DNA from: Alistipes sp.
GTDB taxonomy: Bacteria; Bacteroidota; Bacteroidia; Bacteroidales; Rikenellaceae
DNA: 12,484 nt
Assembly (NCBI GenBank): GCA_028691095.1
Contig: JAQUZZ010000012.1
Span: forward strand, 1-12,484
Direction: 5' to 3'
Under the pieces are notes generated by a model. It did no database searches and was not told the DNA's origin. It saw nothing but the letters and a program-made list of their open reading frames with translations. Positions 1-7,162 of the stretch are shown piece after piece (position 1 is the first letter of the stretch; every line of letters begins with the position of its first letter). Made by a program: the position numbers and the translations under genes.

Positions 1-138
1 TCGGTGAGGTTGGTCGGAAAGTTTTTCAATATCTTAATGTATTGGTAAACATAAAGATACAAAATTAAATCCAATTAAACAACTGATGATCAGTATTGTA
101 AACCAAATATTTTTAAACAGACTCTCAGATAAATTTAG
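1..138. other. Upstream leader of the lipoprotein cluster, no gene seen
   Basis: This AT-rich stretch precedes the first lipoprotein gene. I see no coding frame and no perfect TAnnTTTG box. The closest match is TATTTTTA at 109-116, which lacks a TTTG partner at the usual distance. The ribosome-binding region before the start is A/T-rich without a Shine-Dalgarno match, as is usual in Bacteroidota. A promoter for the cluster may lie here or left of the window. Confidence 0.5.
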
Positions 139-2310
139 ATGAAAAAACAGTACTTTCTTTTTTTGAGTTTCCTGTCTCTGTTGGGAGCTTGTGCGGAGGA
201 TCCGTATAATTCCTCCTCCTCGCTGACCGCAGAGGGCGAAGTGGCGTTGCAGTTGAACGCCGATGCCGGAAAGACGGGAATTGCAATCACAGGAGCAAGT
301 GCCAAATCGGATGAATCGTCCGTGAGTGTAGATGACTTCTTGGTGCAGGTGCTCGATGCCAGTCAAAAAGTGGTGAAGAGTTGGCCTCGTTATGCTGATA
401 TGCCTGAGTCGGTTCGCTTGAATGTAGCTTCGTATACGATGAAGGCCTCGTATGGCAATCCGACCGCCGTGGGTTTTGATAAACCCTATTTTGTGGGAAC
501 CAAAGCGTTTACCGTCTCGGGACAGCAGGTGCTGCCGCTGAGTATGACTTGTGCATTGGGGAACAGCAAGGTGGCAGTGGTTTTCGGGGGTAACATCGCA
601 ACCGAATACACCGATTATTACGCAGAGGTGACCTCTTCGGGAAATGATCGCCAGAGCATTCTCTTTGCGAAAAACGAGACACGCGCAGCCTATTTCCCTG
701 CCGGAGACCTGCAACTCACCATTTATATGGTGAATGCACAGAATCAGGTGCGGGTCTACAAACCAGCGACTGTGGCGGTGGAACCCAAAGATTTTATGAC
801 CTTGACCCTCGATTCCAAGAATGCGATGGGTAATTTGTCGTTGACTATTTCGACCGTTACGGATACCGAAGACAAGAGCGTGGAGGTTGAGATCCCCGGC
901 TTTATGTTGCCTAAGGGGGCTCCGACCCTCAGCTACGACGGGTTTGCGGCCGAAACGGGCATCCTTGCCTATCCGGAAGCTGTGGCTCAAACGGCCAAAG
1001 CCAATCTTCGAGCTGACGGAGGAATAAAATCGTGCGAATTGACGGTGTCGCAGAATCTGAAAGATCTGGGATGGCCCGATGGTGTGGATCTGGCTACGAT
1101 CTCCTCCGAAAATGCCACGCTCTTGAAGAATAAAGGCCTTGCATGGTTTGAGGGCATGAAGGGCGAGGTCTTCGCTTCGGTGGATTACAGCGGGGTGACT
1201 GCTTTGTTGGCGGCAGGAAGTGAGGCGACCAGTTACAGCTTCACGCTCAAAGTGACCGATACGTTCGATCAAGTGACCTCCAAGACGATGACCCTAACCG
1301 TTGAGCCTCCGGTGATGAGCGTTGCGGCCATTGCTGCTGGAAATGTGTGGGCGGCACGGGTTGAAAACGTGGTGGTGAACGTCACTGCGGGCGATCCGAC
1401 GCGAGCAACCTTGCAATATAAGACCACGGGGGCTTGGATGGATTGCGTGGAGTCGGCACGTAACGTGAATGGTACGGCCGTAACGCTCTCCGTGAAGTCG
1501 CTGCCGGCCAGTGCTTCCGCCCAGACGGACATCACTTTCCGTGCAAAATATAACGCTCATACCTCCAATGAAGTCTCGACCTCTTTGGAACAAGCCGCAC
1601 AGATCGGCAATAGCGGTTTTGAGCACTTTACGGCCTCTACGGTCACCTATAAGGCTTGGGCTTCTTCTTATACGCAACCTACCTACGCTCCCTCGGATGT
1701 TTCGGAGGCGCAGTGGTGGGCTTGTAACAATGCAAAATCGTGTAACAGTTCGATTGCTACCACGCCAGCCGCTCCCAACCGTAAATGTTTCCCGACGGTA
1801 AGCTACACCACCTCGGCAAAGAGTGGAGGTAAAGCTGCGCAGTTGGCGACGATCGGTCTGGACAACGGAGGAACGGCCAGTACGATTGCCGGAACCTCTT
1901 ATGTGGGTGAGATGTGGATCGGAACCGAGGATGGCTCGGGCAATCGGGCCACCGAAGGACACGTCTTCGCTTCTCGTCCCTCGAAACTTCAATTCTACTG
2001 CAATTTTGACTCCTATGAGAGTGAGTCCTATCTGGTGTCGATTCAGGTGAAAGATGCCAGCGGTAATACGATCGGTAGTGCCGAATCCTCGGAGAATGCC
2101 TCGACCTCTTCGCAATGGGTACTGAAGAGCGTGGATATTACCTACACCAACTCTACGGCCAAGGCGGCTAAAATCTTGATGACCATCAAGGCCTCCACCG
2201 GTAGTGGTAAGAAACTCAATCGAACCATCGAAATGGCTGGAACCAACTACGACGGGGTCTGCTATGGTTCTTGCTTGAAAATAGATGATATGGCTCTGCT
2301 TTATGAGTAG
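139..2310 (+). CDS. Surface lipoprotein, DUF4493-like N-terminus and divergent PCMD C-terminus
   Basis: A 723-residue predicted lipoprotein. Residues 1-18 form a signal peptide with lipobox L15-G-A-C18. The acidic residues E20 and D21 just after the cysteine fit a Bacteroidota surface-export signal. Residues about 30-255 resemble DUF4493: they share the motif V/T-C-x-L-x-N-x-K-V around C138 and a P-Y-F-x-G segment with the next two genes. Residues about 259-391 are an unnamed Ig-like module ending in K-T-M-T-L-T-V. Residues about 395-487 are FN3-like and open with N-V-W-A-A. Residues about 490-723 read as a divergent PCMD domain ending in a K-I-D-D-M-A-L-L-Y strand. This C-terminal domain has six cysteines (529, 535, 550, 621, 708, 712) and lacks the GDYFTGS motif of the other two PCMD proteins. 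It is first in the cluster, 36 bp before the next gene. Its molecular function is unknown; glycan binding or adhesion is inference. Confidence 0.88.
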   Translation: MKKQYFLFLSFLSLLGACAEDPYNSSSSLTAEGEVALQLNADAGKTGIAITGASAKSDESSVSVDDFLVQVLDASQKVVKSWPRYADMPESVRLNVASYTMKASYGNPTAVGFDKPYFVGTKAFTVSGQQVLPLSMTCALGNSKVAVVFGGNIATEYTDYYAEVTSSGNDRQSILFAKNETRAAYFPAGDLQLTIYMVNAQNQVRVYKPATVAVEPKDFMTLTLDSKNAMGNLSLTISTVTDTEDKSVEVEIPGFMLPKGAPTLSYDGFAAETGILAYPEAVAQTAKANLRADGGIKSCELTVSQNLKDLGWPDGVDLATISSENATLLKNKGLAWFEGMKGEVFASVDYSGVTALLAAGSEATSYSFTLKVTDTFDQVTSKTMTLTVEPPVMSVAAIAAGNVWAARVENVVVNVTAGDPTRATLQYKTTGAWMDCVESARNVNGTAVTLSVKSLPASASAQTDITFRAKYNAHTSNEVSTSLEQAAQIGNSGFEHFTASTVTYKAWASSYTQPTYAPSDVSEAQWWACNNAKSCNSSIATTPAAPNRKCFPTVSYTTSAKSGGKAAQLATIGLDNGGTASTIAGTSYVGEMWIGTEDGSGNRATEGHVFASRPSKLQFYCNFDSYESESYLVSIQVKDASGNTIGSAESSENASTSSQWVLKSVDITYTNSTAKAAKILMTIKASTGSGKKLNRTIEMAGTNYDGVCYGSCLKIDDMALLYE

Positions 2311-2346
2311 AATTTTTTAATTGGAATAAAATAAAAATCACATAAG

Positions 2347-4008
2347 ATGAAACGTTTCTTTTCAATCGTAGCCTTAGCTGCCTTGTTGTTCTCCGCCTGC
2401 AAAGACGAGAAATTTGATAATGGAGACAACGAGAAGGCTGGAAGTGGAGTATTATCGCTGAAATTAACCCCCTCGGGAGCCTTTGTAGATCCGGGTTCTA
2501 AGGCCGGAGAGGAGGTCGATGTAAAGGATTTTGTAGTGGTCATTGCCAACGCAGAGAGCGGTGCGGTAGCCTTTACCTCAAAGTATAGTGAGTTCCCGAA
2601 TGTGCTCTCCTTGCCGAAAGGTTCCTATAAAATCACGGCCAGTTCGCCCGGTGTATTACCGGCAGCCTTTGACCAGCCTATCTATAAGGGTGGCCAGAGT
2701 TTCTCAGTAGAAGCCTCGAAGCTTTCAACCTTGAACGTGGTCTGCACCTTGAGCAACATGAAGGTGACGATTGATCTGACCGATCAGTTCTTAGCCGAGA
2801 TGACCGATTTTGAGGTGGTGGTTTCGACGCCCAGTGGAGCTCAGTTGGTATTCGATAGCAGCAACATTGGTGCTGCGGGGTATTTTGAGGTGGCTCCGTT
2901 GACCATTCACGTTTCCGGTAAACGGAAGGCGGATAACTCGGAGATCTCGCAGACGGCTACTCTGACGGAGGTTGCCGCGCAGGATTATCATCAGATTTCG
3001 ATGAATGCGGTGGAGACCGGTAATACGCAGTTGGGTATTACGATTGATGCCACGACGAACAACAAAGAGACCACGATCGTAATCCCCGGAGAGGATGAGG
3101 AAGCGGCCACCACTCCGACAATTACGGGGGATGGCATCGAATCTCCGTTGACGGTGAGCGATGCGGAGGCCTCGACGAAGAGTGCTTCGGTGGTAGCTGC
3201 TACGCCTGATAGTAAAATTGCAAAACTGAAGCTTGAGTTTGACTCTCCCGCCCTTACCGAAGCCGTGTTGACGAGTGCCGGGTTGGCAAAGACGATGGAT
3301 TTGGCTCATATCACCTCCGGATCGGCACAAGAGACCGCTCTGAAAAATTTAGGATTGCTGGGAACCTCGGGTTCGGCAGCGATCCTCGACCAGACAACCT
3401 ATACCATGACCGTCGGGGCTGCGTTGTTGGCCATGTTGCCTTCGAGCGATGCGGGTACGGTCAACCACAACTTTATTCTTACGGTGACCGACGCCAATGG
3501 TTATTCGACCTCCAAGATCATGACCATTGCTCGCGTGAAAGCGGCTGCAGCCACACCGACGATCACAGGAGATGGAGTGGGTACCATTCTTGAGATCTCC
3601 GATGAGCAGGCAGGAAATAGCCCTACCGTGAACGTCGTGGTTACAACGCCCCAGAGTACCATCTCGGAGTTGTGGGTTGAGTTAGACTCACCGGCTTTGG
3701 ATGATGCTACGTTAGCTGCCGTAGGACTGCCCCGTAAGTTCGACCTTGCGAATCTGGAAGCGGGATCGGAACTGGAGACCTTCATGCGGGAATCGTTGCA
3801 TTTGATTCCGGCCGATGGATCTTCCATCAAGACACTGGATACTTATACCTTCTCGGTGGGATCCTTTATGGGGTTATTGACTTCGGATCCGGAGGAGATC
3901 GGTTTAGACCCCGGAAATTATGTAGATCACAAGTTCCATGTGACGGTGAAAGCTGCCAATGGACAGGAGAAGACCGAAACATTGACCGTTAGACGTAAGA
4001 TAGAATAA
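2347..4008 (+). CDS. Surface lipoprotein, DUF4493-like with two Ig-like modules
   Basis: A 553-residue predicted lipoprotein. The signal peptide runs to C18 (F-S-A-C), followed by K-D-E-K, a close match to the charged export signal of Bacteroidota surface lipoproteins. Residues about 33-250 are DUF4493-like, with the shared V-C-T-L-S-N-M-K-V segment at C133 and Q-P-I-Y-K-G upstream of it. Two tandem copies of the unnamed module follow, at about 256-396 and 403-553, each opening with T-P-T-I-T-G-D-G. Both contain D-S-P-A-L, then a G-L-x-x-x-x-D-L segment. The protein ends at the second module and has no FN3 or PCMD domain, unlike the genes on either side. The TAA stop is intact and the last module is complete, so this looks like a native architecture rather than a truncation. 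It probably acts at the cell surface alongside its neighbours; no enzyme motif is visible. Confidence 0.88.
   Translation: MKRFFSIVALAALLFSACKDEKFDNGDNEKAGSGVLSLKLTPSGAFVDPGSKAGEEVDVKDFVVVIANAESGAVAFTSKYSEFPNVLSLPKGSYKITASSPGVLPAAFDQPIYKGGQSFSVEASKLSTLNVVCTLSNMKVTIDLTDQFLAEMTDFEVVVSTPSGAQLVFDSSNIGAAGYFEVAPLTIHVSGKRKADNSEISQTATLTEVAAQDYHQISMNAVETGNTQLGITIDATTNNKETTIVIPGEDEEAATTPTITGDGIESPLTVSDAEASTKSASVVAATPDSKIAKLKLEFDSPALTEAVLTSAGLAKTMDLAHITSGSAQETALKNLGLLGTSGSAAILDQTTYTMTVGAALLAMLPSSDAGTVNHNFILTVTDANGYSTSKIMTIARVKAAAATPTITGDGVGTILEISDEQAGNSPTVNVVVTTPQSTISELWVELDSPALDDATLAAVGLPRKFDLANLEAGSELETFMRESLHLIPADGSSIKTLDTYTFSVGSFMGLLTSDPEEIGLDPGNYVDHKFHVTVKAANGQEKTETLTVRRKIE
3112..4005 (+). repeat. 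Intragenic tandem domain repeat (two copies)
   Basis: Two in-frame copies of a module of about 147 codons begin at 3112 and 3553. Both start with codons for T-P-T-I-T-G-D-G. Inside each copy, D-S-P-A-L is followed by a conserved G-L and D-L spacing. The DNA is diverged, so this is an old domain duplication rather than a recent one. Related single copies occur in the first and third lipoprotein genes (around 913-1311 and 4906-5280). Confidence 0.75.
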
Positions 4009-4128
4009 CTTATTTTGCCCGATGGGGGAGGAGTTTCGATGTGTGTTGACGGATGTGAACGGCGCAGGATCTCTGCCTCAGGGCGATGAAATAGAATCCA
4101 TAGCACACGGTGCTTAAAGAGAAAAATT
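4009..4128 (+). other. Intergenic gap between lipoprotein genes 2 and 3
   Basis: A 120-bp gap, longer than the 36 bp between the first two genes. I see no coding frame and no T-tract terminator. The right end carries a small hairpin that recurs before the beta-barrel gene (listed separately). The final bases before the start, AAAGAGAAAAATT, are A-rich and contain no strong Shine-Dalgarno site. An internal promoter or RNA processing site is possible but not shown. Confidence 0.5.
4101..4116 (+). promoter_or_regulatory. Recurrent intergenic hairpin, copy 1
   Basis: The sequence TAGCAC-ACG-GTGCTTA forms a perfect 5-bp stem (AGCAC/GTGCT) with a 3-base loop, 12 bases before the start of the third lipoprotein gene. 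The same 13 fixed bases with a different loop (TAT) occur at 6344-6359 before the beta-barrel gene. The recurrence suggests a functional element, such as an RNA-processing, stability or translation-control site. The role is inferred. Confidence 0.45.
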
Positions 4129-6240
4129 ATGAAATTCATGAATAAGATAGCTTTGTGTGTCGGTGTCTTGCTTGCAGGAGGGTTGGCTTCTTGTAGTAGT
4201 GAGGGAGACATTGACAGAGGAAGCGGAGAGGGGAACGGAAACGGTTATGTGGAGGTGAGCCTCAAGAGCGATCCTTTGGCCGTGGAGGTTTCGGGCTCCA
4301 AAGCGGAGGTAGATCCGACCTACCGGGTCGATTTTGTCGATCAAAACGGCAATATCGCCAAAAGCATTGCCGATCACAAGCAGATCACCGAACCGATCGC
4401 CTTGCGCGCAGGCAGCTATACCGTGAAGGCGTATGGTGAGAACGAGAGTACCGATGCGGGATTTGAAACCCCTTACTATGCCGGTGAGGCTACCGCAACC
4501 GTCAAATCGGGAGCTTCGACCGTGGTAGAGATCGTTTGTAACTTGGCGAACGTCAAAGTGTCGGTCTCTTATGCGGCGAATATCAAAGATAACTTCACCG
4601 AGTATGCGGTGACCGTAACCAACGAAGACAAAGGCAGCTTGATCTTCGAGGAGAACGAGAATCGGGCAGGTTACCTGAAGTGCACCGGAACCTTGGTGTG
4701 GAAACTGAATCTGCGCAACAAAAACGGAACCTCCTATGAATTGACGCAAAAGATTCCGAATGTAAAGCCGCGTCAGCATTACAATCTGGCCTTTAGTATC
4801 AACGAGAGTGCCGATCCGAACGAGGGTGGTGTGACGACAACCATTACGGTGGATAAGACGACCAACGACCATAATCACAGCATGGATGTGGTGCTCAATC
4901 CGAAGAACAAACCACAGGTTGTGGGAACCGGATTTGATATTGACCAAACCTTTGCCGTAACCCAAGGCACAGCGACGACTTGTGAGATGAGTTTGTTGGC
5001 TGAGGCCAAGGTGAGCGATATTCAGTTGTCTCACAGCTCTGCCTACCTCTCTTCGCTGGGTATTCCCACGGAGGTGAGTCTGGTGAGCGTGGATGCCACG
5101 ACCGAGGCGACCATTCGAGCCAAGGGAATTACCTGGACGACCCCGGTGAGTGATGCCATGTTGGTGAAACTCAATTTCGGGACGCTACTCTCGGCGTTGC
5201 CGTTGGGGGATTATGCGTTCAATCTGTTGATCGTGGATACGCAGAATCAGCGCGTGAACAAGACCTTGAATGTCACTGTGGCTCCTGATGTGGATGTAAC
5301 CACGTTGGATGCAACCGATATTTGGGCTAAATTTGCAACCGTGAATGCGAAGTGGAACTCGGTGTCGCAACCAGAGGGCGTTACGTTCGCCTACAAGAAG
5401 ACCAGTGATGCACAGTGGACGACGCTTGCCACCTCTGCCGTTACGGTTTCCGCAGCCAATGCCACCTTCTCCGCAACCTTGACGGGTCTGGAACCCGCCA
5501 CTGCATATCAGGTGAAGGCGGTTACCTCGACGCAGGATAATGCTACGGCCAAGAGCTTCACGACACAGAGTGCCTCGCAGTTGGAGAATATGAATCTGGA
5601 GAGCTGGACTTCCAAATATGTGCCCGCGGGTCCTTGGTGTTCGGGAAATAACTCTTTTGTGAAGATGACCTCCAAGGAGACCACGACCGTTGCAACCACC
5701 GGAGGTGTTTCGGCGAAGTTGCAGGCGAAAGCCGCAGTCGGTATGTTTGCCGCAGGTAACCTCTTTACGGGAGGAAACTTCGCCATCGTGGGAACAAGCG
5801 GAGGTGAGATGGACTTTGGTGTCGCCTACACCGATCGTCCGACTTCGTTGAGTGGCTATTACAACTACACGCCCGGGTCGGTGGATTATGCAGCCGATGC
5901 GTACAGTAGCATGAAGGGGCAGAGTGATATTTGTCAGATCTATGTGTTGTTGGCCGATTGGGATCAACCGTTCCATATCAATACCACCACCTCGACCTTG
6001 ATTGATGTCAACGACACCCACATCATTGCTTACGGTCAGTTATCCAACAATCAGTCGACCAACGGATGGTCAACGTTCAACATTCCGTTAGAGTATCGCA
6101 GTTCGCGTACTCCGAAGTATGCCTTGATTGTGGCGACGACCAGCAAGTACGGCGACTACTTTACCGGTAGTACGGGAAGTGTGCTGTATGTCGATGAATT
6201 GAGCTTCGGTTTCGAGGCTCCGGTTACTTGGAAGCAATAG
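4129..6240 (+). CDS. Surface lipoprotein, DUF4493-like, FN3-like and PCMD domains
   Basis: A 703-residue predicted lipoprotein. The signal peptide ends in a textbook lipobox L19-A-S-C22, with E25 and D27 close after it. A start at M4 (4138) is also possible, but M1 gives the usual K-rich N-region. Residues about 39-258 are DUF4493-like, with the conserved V-C-N-L-A-N-V-K-V around C137. Residues about 260-389 are the unnamed Ig-like module. Residues about 390-484 are FN3-like, opening with D-I-W-A-K and containing L-E-P-A-T-A-Y, a classic FN3 strand. Residues 485-703 are a clear PCMD domain: A-A-G-N-L-F-T-G-G-N-F, then R-P-T-S-L-S-G-Y-Y-N-Y, then S-K-Y-G-D-Y-F-T-G-S and V-L-Y-V-D-E near the end. 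The PCMD half is clearly paralogous to that of the gene at 7159. PCMD was named for a putative link to carbohydrate metabolism; no activity can be assigned from sequence. Confidence 0.92.
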   Translation: MKFMNKIALCVGVLLAGGLASCSSEGDIDRGSGEGNGNGYVEVSLKSDPLAVEVSGSKAEVDPTYRVDFVDQNGNIAKSIADHKQITEPIALRAGSYTVKAYGENESTDAGFETPYYAGEATATVKSGASTVVEIVCNLANVKVSVSYAANIKDNFTEYAVTVTNEDKGSLIFEENENRAGYLKCTGTLVWKLNLRNKNGTSYELTQKIPNVKPRQHYNLAFSINESADPNEGGVTTTITVDKTTNDHNHSMDVVLNPKNKPQVVGTGFDIDQTFAVTQGTATTCEMSLLAEAKVSDIQLSHSSAYLSSLGIPTEVSLVSVDATTEATIRAKGITWTTPVSDAMLVKLNFGTLLSALPLGDYAFNLLIVDTQNQRVNKTLNVTVAPDVDVTTLDATDIWAKFATVNAKWNSVSQPEGVTFAYKKTSDAQWTTLATSAVTVSAANATFSATLTGLEPATAYQVKAVTSTQDNATAKSFTTQSASQLENMNLESWTSKYVPAGPWCSGNNSFVKMTSKETTTVATTGGVSAKLQAKAAVGMFAAGNLFTGGNFAIVGTSGGEMDFGVAYTDRPTSLSGYYNYTPGSVDYAADAYSSMKGQSDICQIYVLLADWDQPFHINTTTSTLIDVNDTHIIAYGQLSNNQSTNGWSTFNIPLEYRSSRTPKYALIVATTSKYGDYFTGSTGSVLYVDELSFGFEAPVTWKQ

Positions 6241-6358
6241 CGAATCGAGTCGATCAGGCGATTTCGGACACGACAGAGGAAGGAACCTGTGAGGCTATGC
6301 CGTAATTTTAAATGCTATGGTTACAGAACCATAAGAAAATAAGTAGCACTATGTGCTT
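6241..6358 (+). other. Intergenic gap before the beta-barrel gene, with hairpins
   Basis: A 118-bp gap without a coding frame. Three small dyads are visible: an imperfect one just after the stop (6241-6247 with 6259-6266), a perfect 7-bp stem TATGGTT/AACCATA with loop ACAG at 6316-6333, and the recurrent hairpin at 6344-6359. None has a clear T-tract. A TAATTTTA at 6303-6310 is close to the TAnnTTTG box but has no TTTG partner, so I do not call a promoter. Confidence 0.5.
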
Positions 6359-6359
6359 A
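6344..6359 (+). promoter_or_regulatory. Recurrent intergenic hairpin, copy 2, at the start codon
   Basis: The sequence TAGCAC-TAT-GTGCTTA repeats the element at 4101-4116 with a different loop. The final A is the first base of the ATG at 6359. When folded, the stem ends one base before the start codon, so it could affect ribosome access. A GTG inside the 3' arm (6353) opens the same frame two codons earlier; ATG is preferred as the start. Confidence 0.45.
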
Positions 6360-7162
6360 TGATACATACACCCAAACGCATTCTTCTTGCGATCCTGTTG
6401 CTCATGTGCTCCGTTGCACATGGGCAACGGTTTGATCGGGGGATTCATAAACAGGTCTTTGTTCCGAAGGGGCAGTGGTTGACCGGAGGAAATTTTTCCT
6501 ATGCCGAATTGGGCATGGAGGATTATAAATTTCTTATTTTGGACGACATGAAGGGAGATGGATATTCCCTGAGTGTTAGTCCGTTCTTGGGCTATTTTGT
6601 GGGTAATAACACCGCAATAGGGGTGCGATTTGCCTATCAACGCTCCTTGGTGCGGGTCAACAATGTCAATCTGGGTTTGGGCGATGATTTGAGCTTTGAG
6701 ATTAAGGATTATTATAATCTTCAGCACGTCTACTACGGAACCTTGATGATGCGCAACTACATCAACATCGGAAATAGTAAGCGATTCGGCCTGTTCAACG
6801 AGGTGCGTTTGACGGCCGGAGGCGGACAGGGAAAGAGTCTCTCGGGAAGGGGCGAAACCTTGTCAGGAACCTATCAGGAGGTCTATGAGTTTCAGATCGG
6901 TTTAGCTCCGGGTTTGGCGGCTTTTATCACCAACGAGGTGGCCATTGAGGCCTCGATTGGTGTACTTGGATTCAAGTATAAGAAGGTTAATCAATTAACA
7001 GATCAGACCTACAAGGGAAGTTACACCACCAGTTCGGCCAGTTTCAAGATCAACATCTTCTCCGTGAGTTTGGGTGTGGCCTTCTACTTGCCGACCATCA
7101 ATCCCCATGTCGGACGACGTGTGGGCAATATGTTCAGAGATAAGGATCATCGTAAAGAATGA
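6359..7162 (+). CDS. Outer-membrane beta-barrel protein
   Basis: A 267-residue predicted outer-membrane protein. Residues 1-22 form a type I signal peptide (A-H-G before Q23); C17 is not in a good lipobox, so it is not called a lipoprotein. The mature part has the alternating pattern of barrel strands separated by short turns, for example Y-S-L-S-V-S-P-F-L-G-Y-F-V and T-A-I-G-V-R-F-A-Y, and ends with F-S-V-S-L-G-V-A-F-Y-L-P. A tail of about 22 mostly polar and basic residues follows this last strand, beyond the usual terminal aromatic. Size fits a small barrel of about 8-10 strands. A GTG start at 6353 would add two residues. It overlaps the next gene by four bases (ATGA), which suggests translational coupling and a shared job, perhaps anchoring or exporting the lipoproteins. 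That role is inferred. Confidence 0.85.
   Translation: MIHTPKRILLAILLLMCSVAHGQRFDRGIHKQVFVPKGQWLTGGNFSYAELGMEDYKFLILDDMKGDGYSLSVSPFLGYFVGNNTAIGVRFAYQRSLVRVNNVNLGLGDDLSFEIKDYYNLQHVYYGTLMMRNYINIGNSKRFGLFNEVRLTAGGGQGKSLSGRGETLSGTYQEVYEFQIGLAPGLAAFITNEVAIEASIGVLGFKYKKVNQLTDQTYKGSYTTSSASFKINIFSVSLGVAFYLPTINPHVGRRVGNMFRDKDHRKE

Noticed and set aside
34..1272. Long open frame of 412 codons on the minus strand across the first lipoprotein gene
   Set aside because: It lies fully antisense to a clearly coding lipoprotein with signal peptide and domains. Its product is rich in His, Arg and Ile with no domain or signal pattern, as expected from a mirror frame of biased codons.
3112..4005. CRISPR or short tandem DNA repeat inside the second lipoprotein gene
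   Set aside because: The repetition is at protein-domain scale with diverged DNA. There are no short identical repeats with spacers.
4114..5034. 306-codon minus-strand frame across the third lipoprotein gene
   Set aside because: Antisense shadow of a well-supported gene. Composition is unlike a real protein and no upstream promoter or partner gene is seen.
6351..6362. ATG at 6351 as a start codon for the barrel gene
   Set aside because: It is in a different frame and meets TGA after three codons. The in-frame choices are GTG at 6353 and ATG at 6359.
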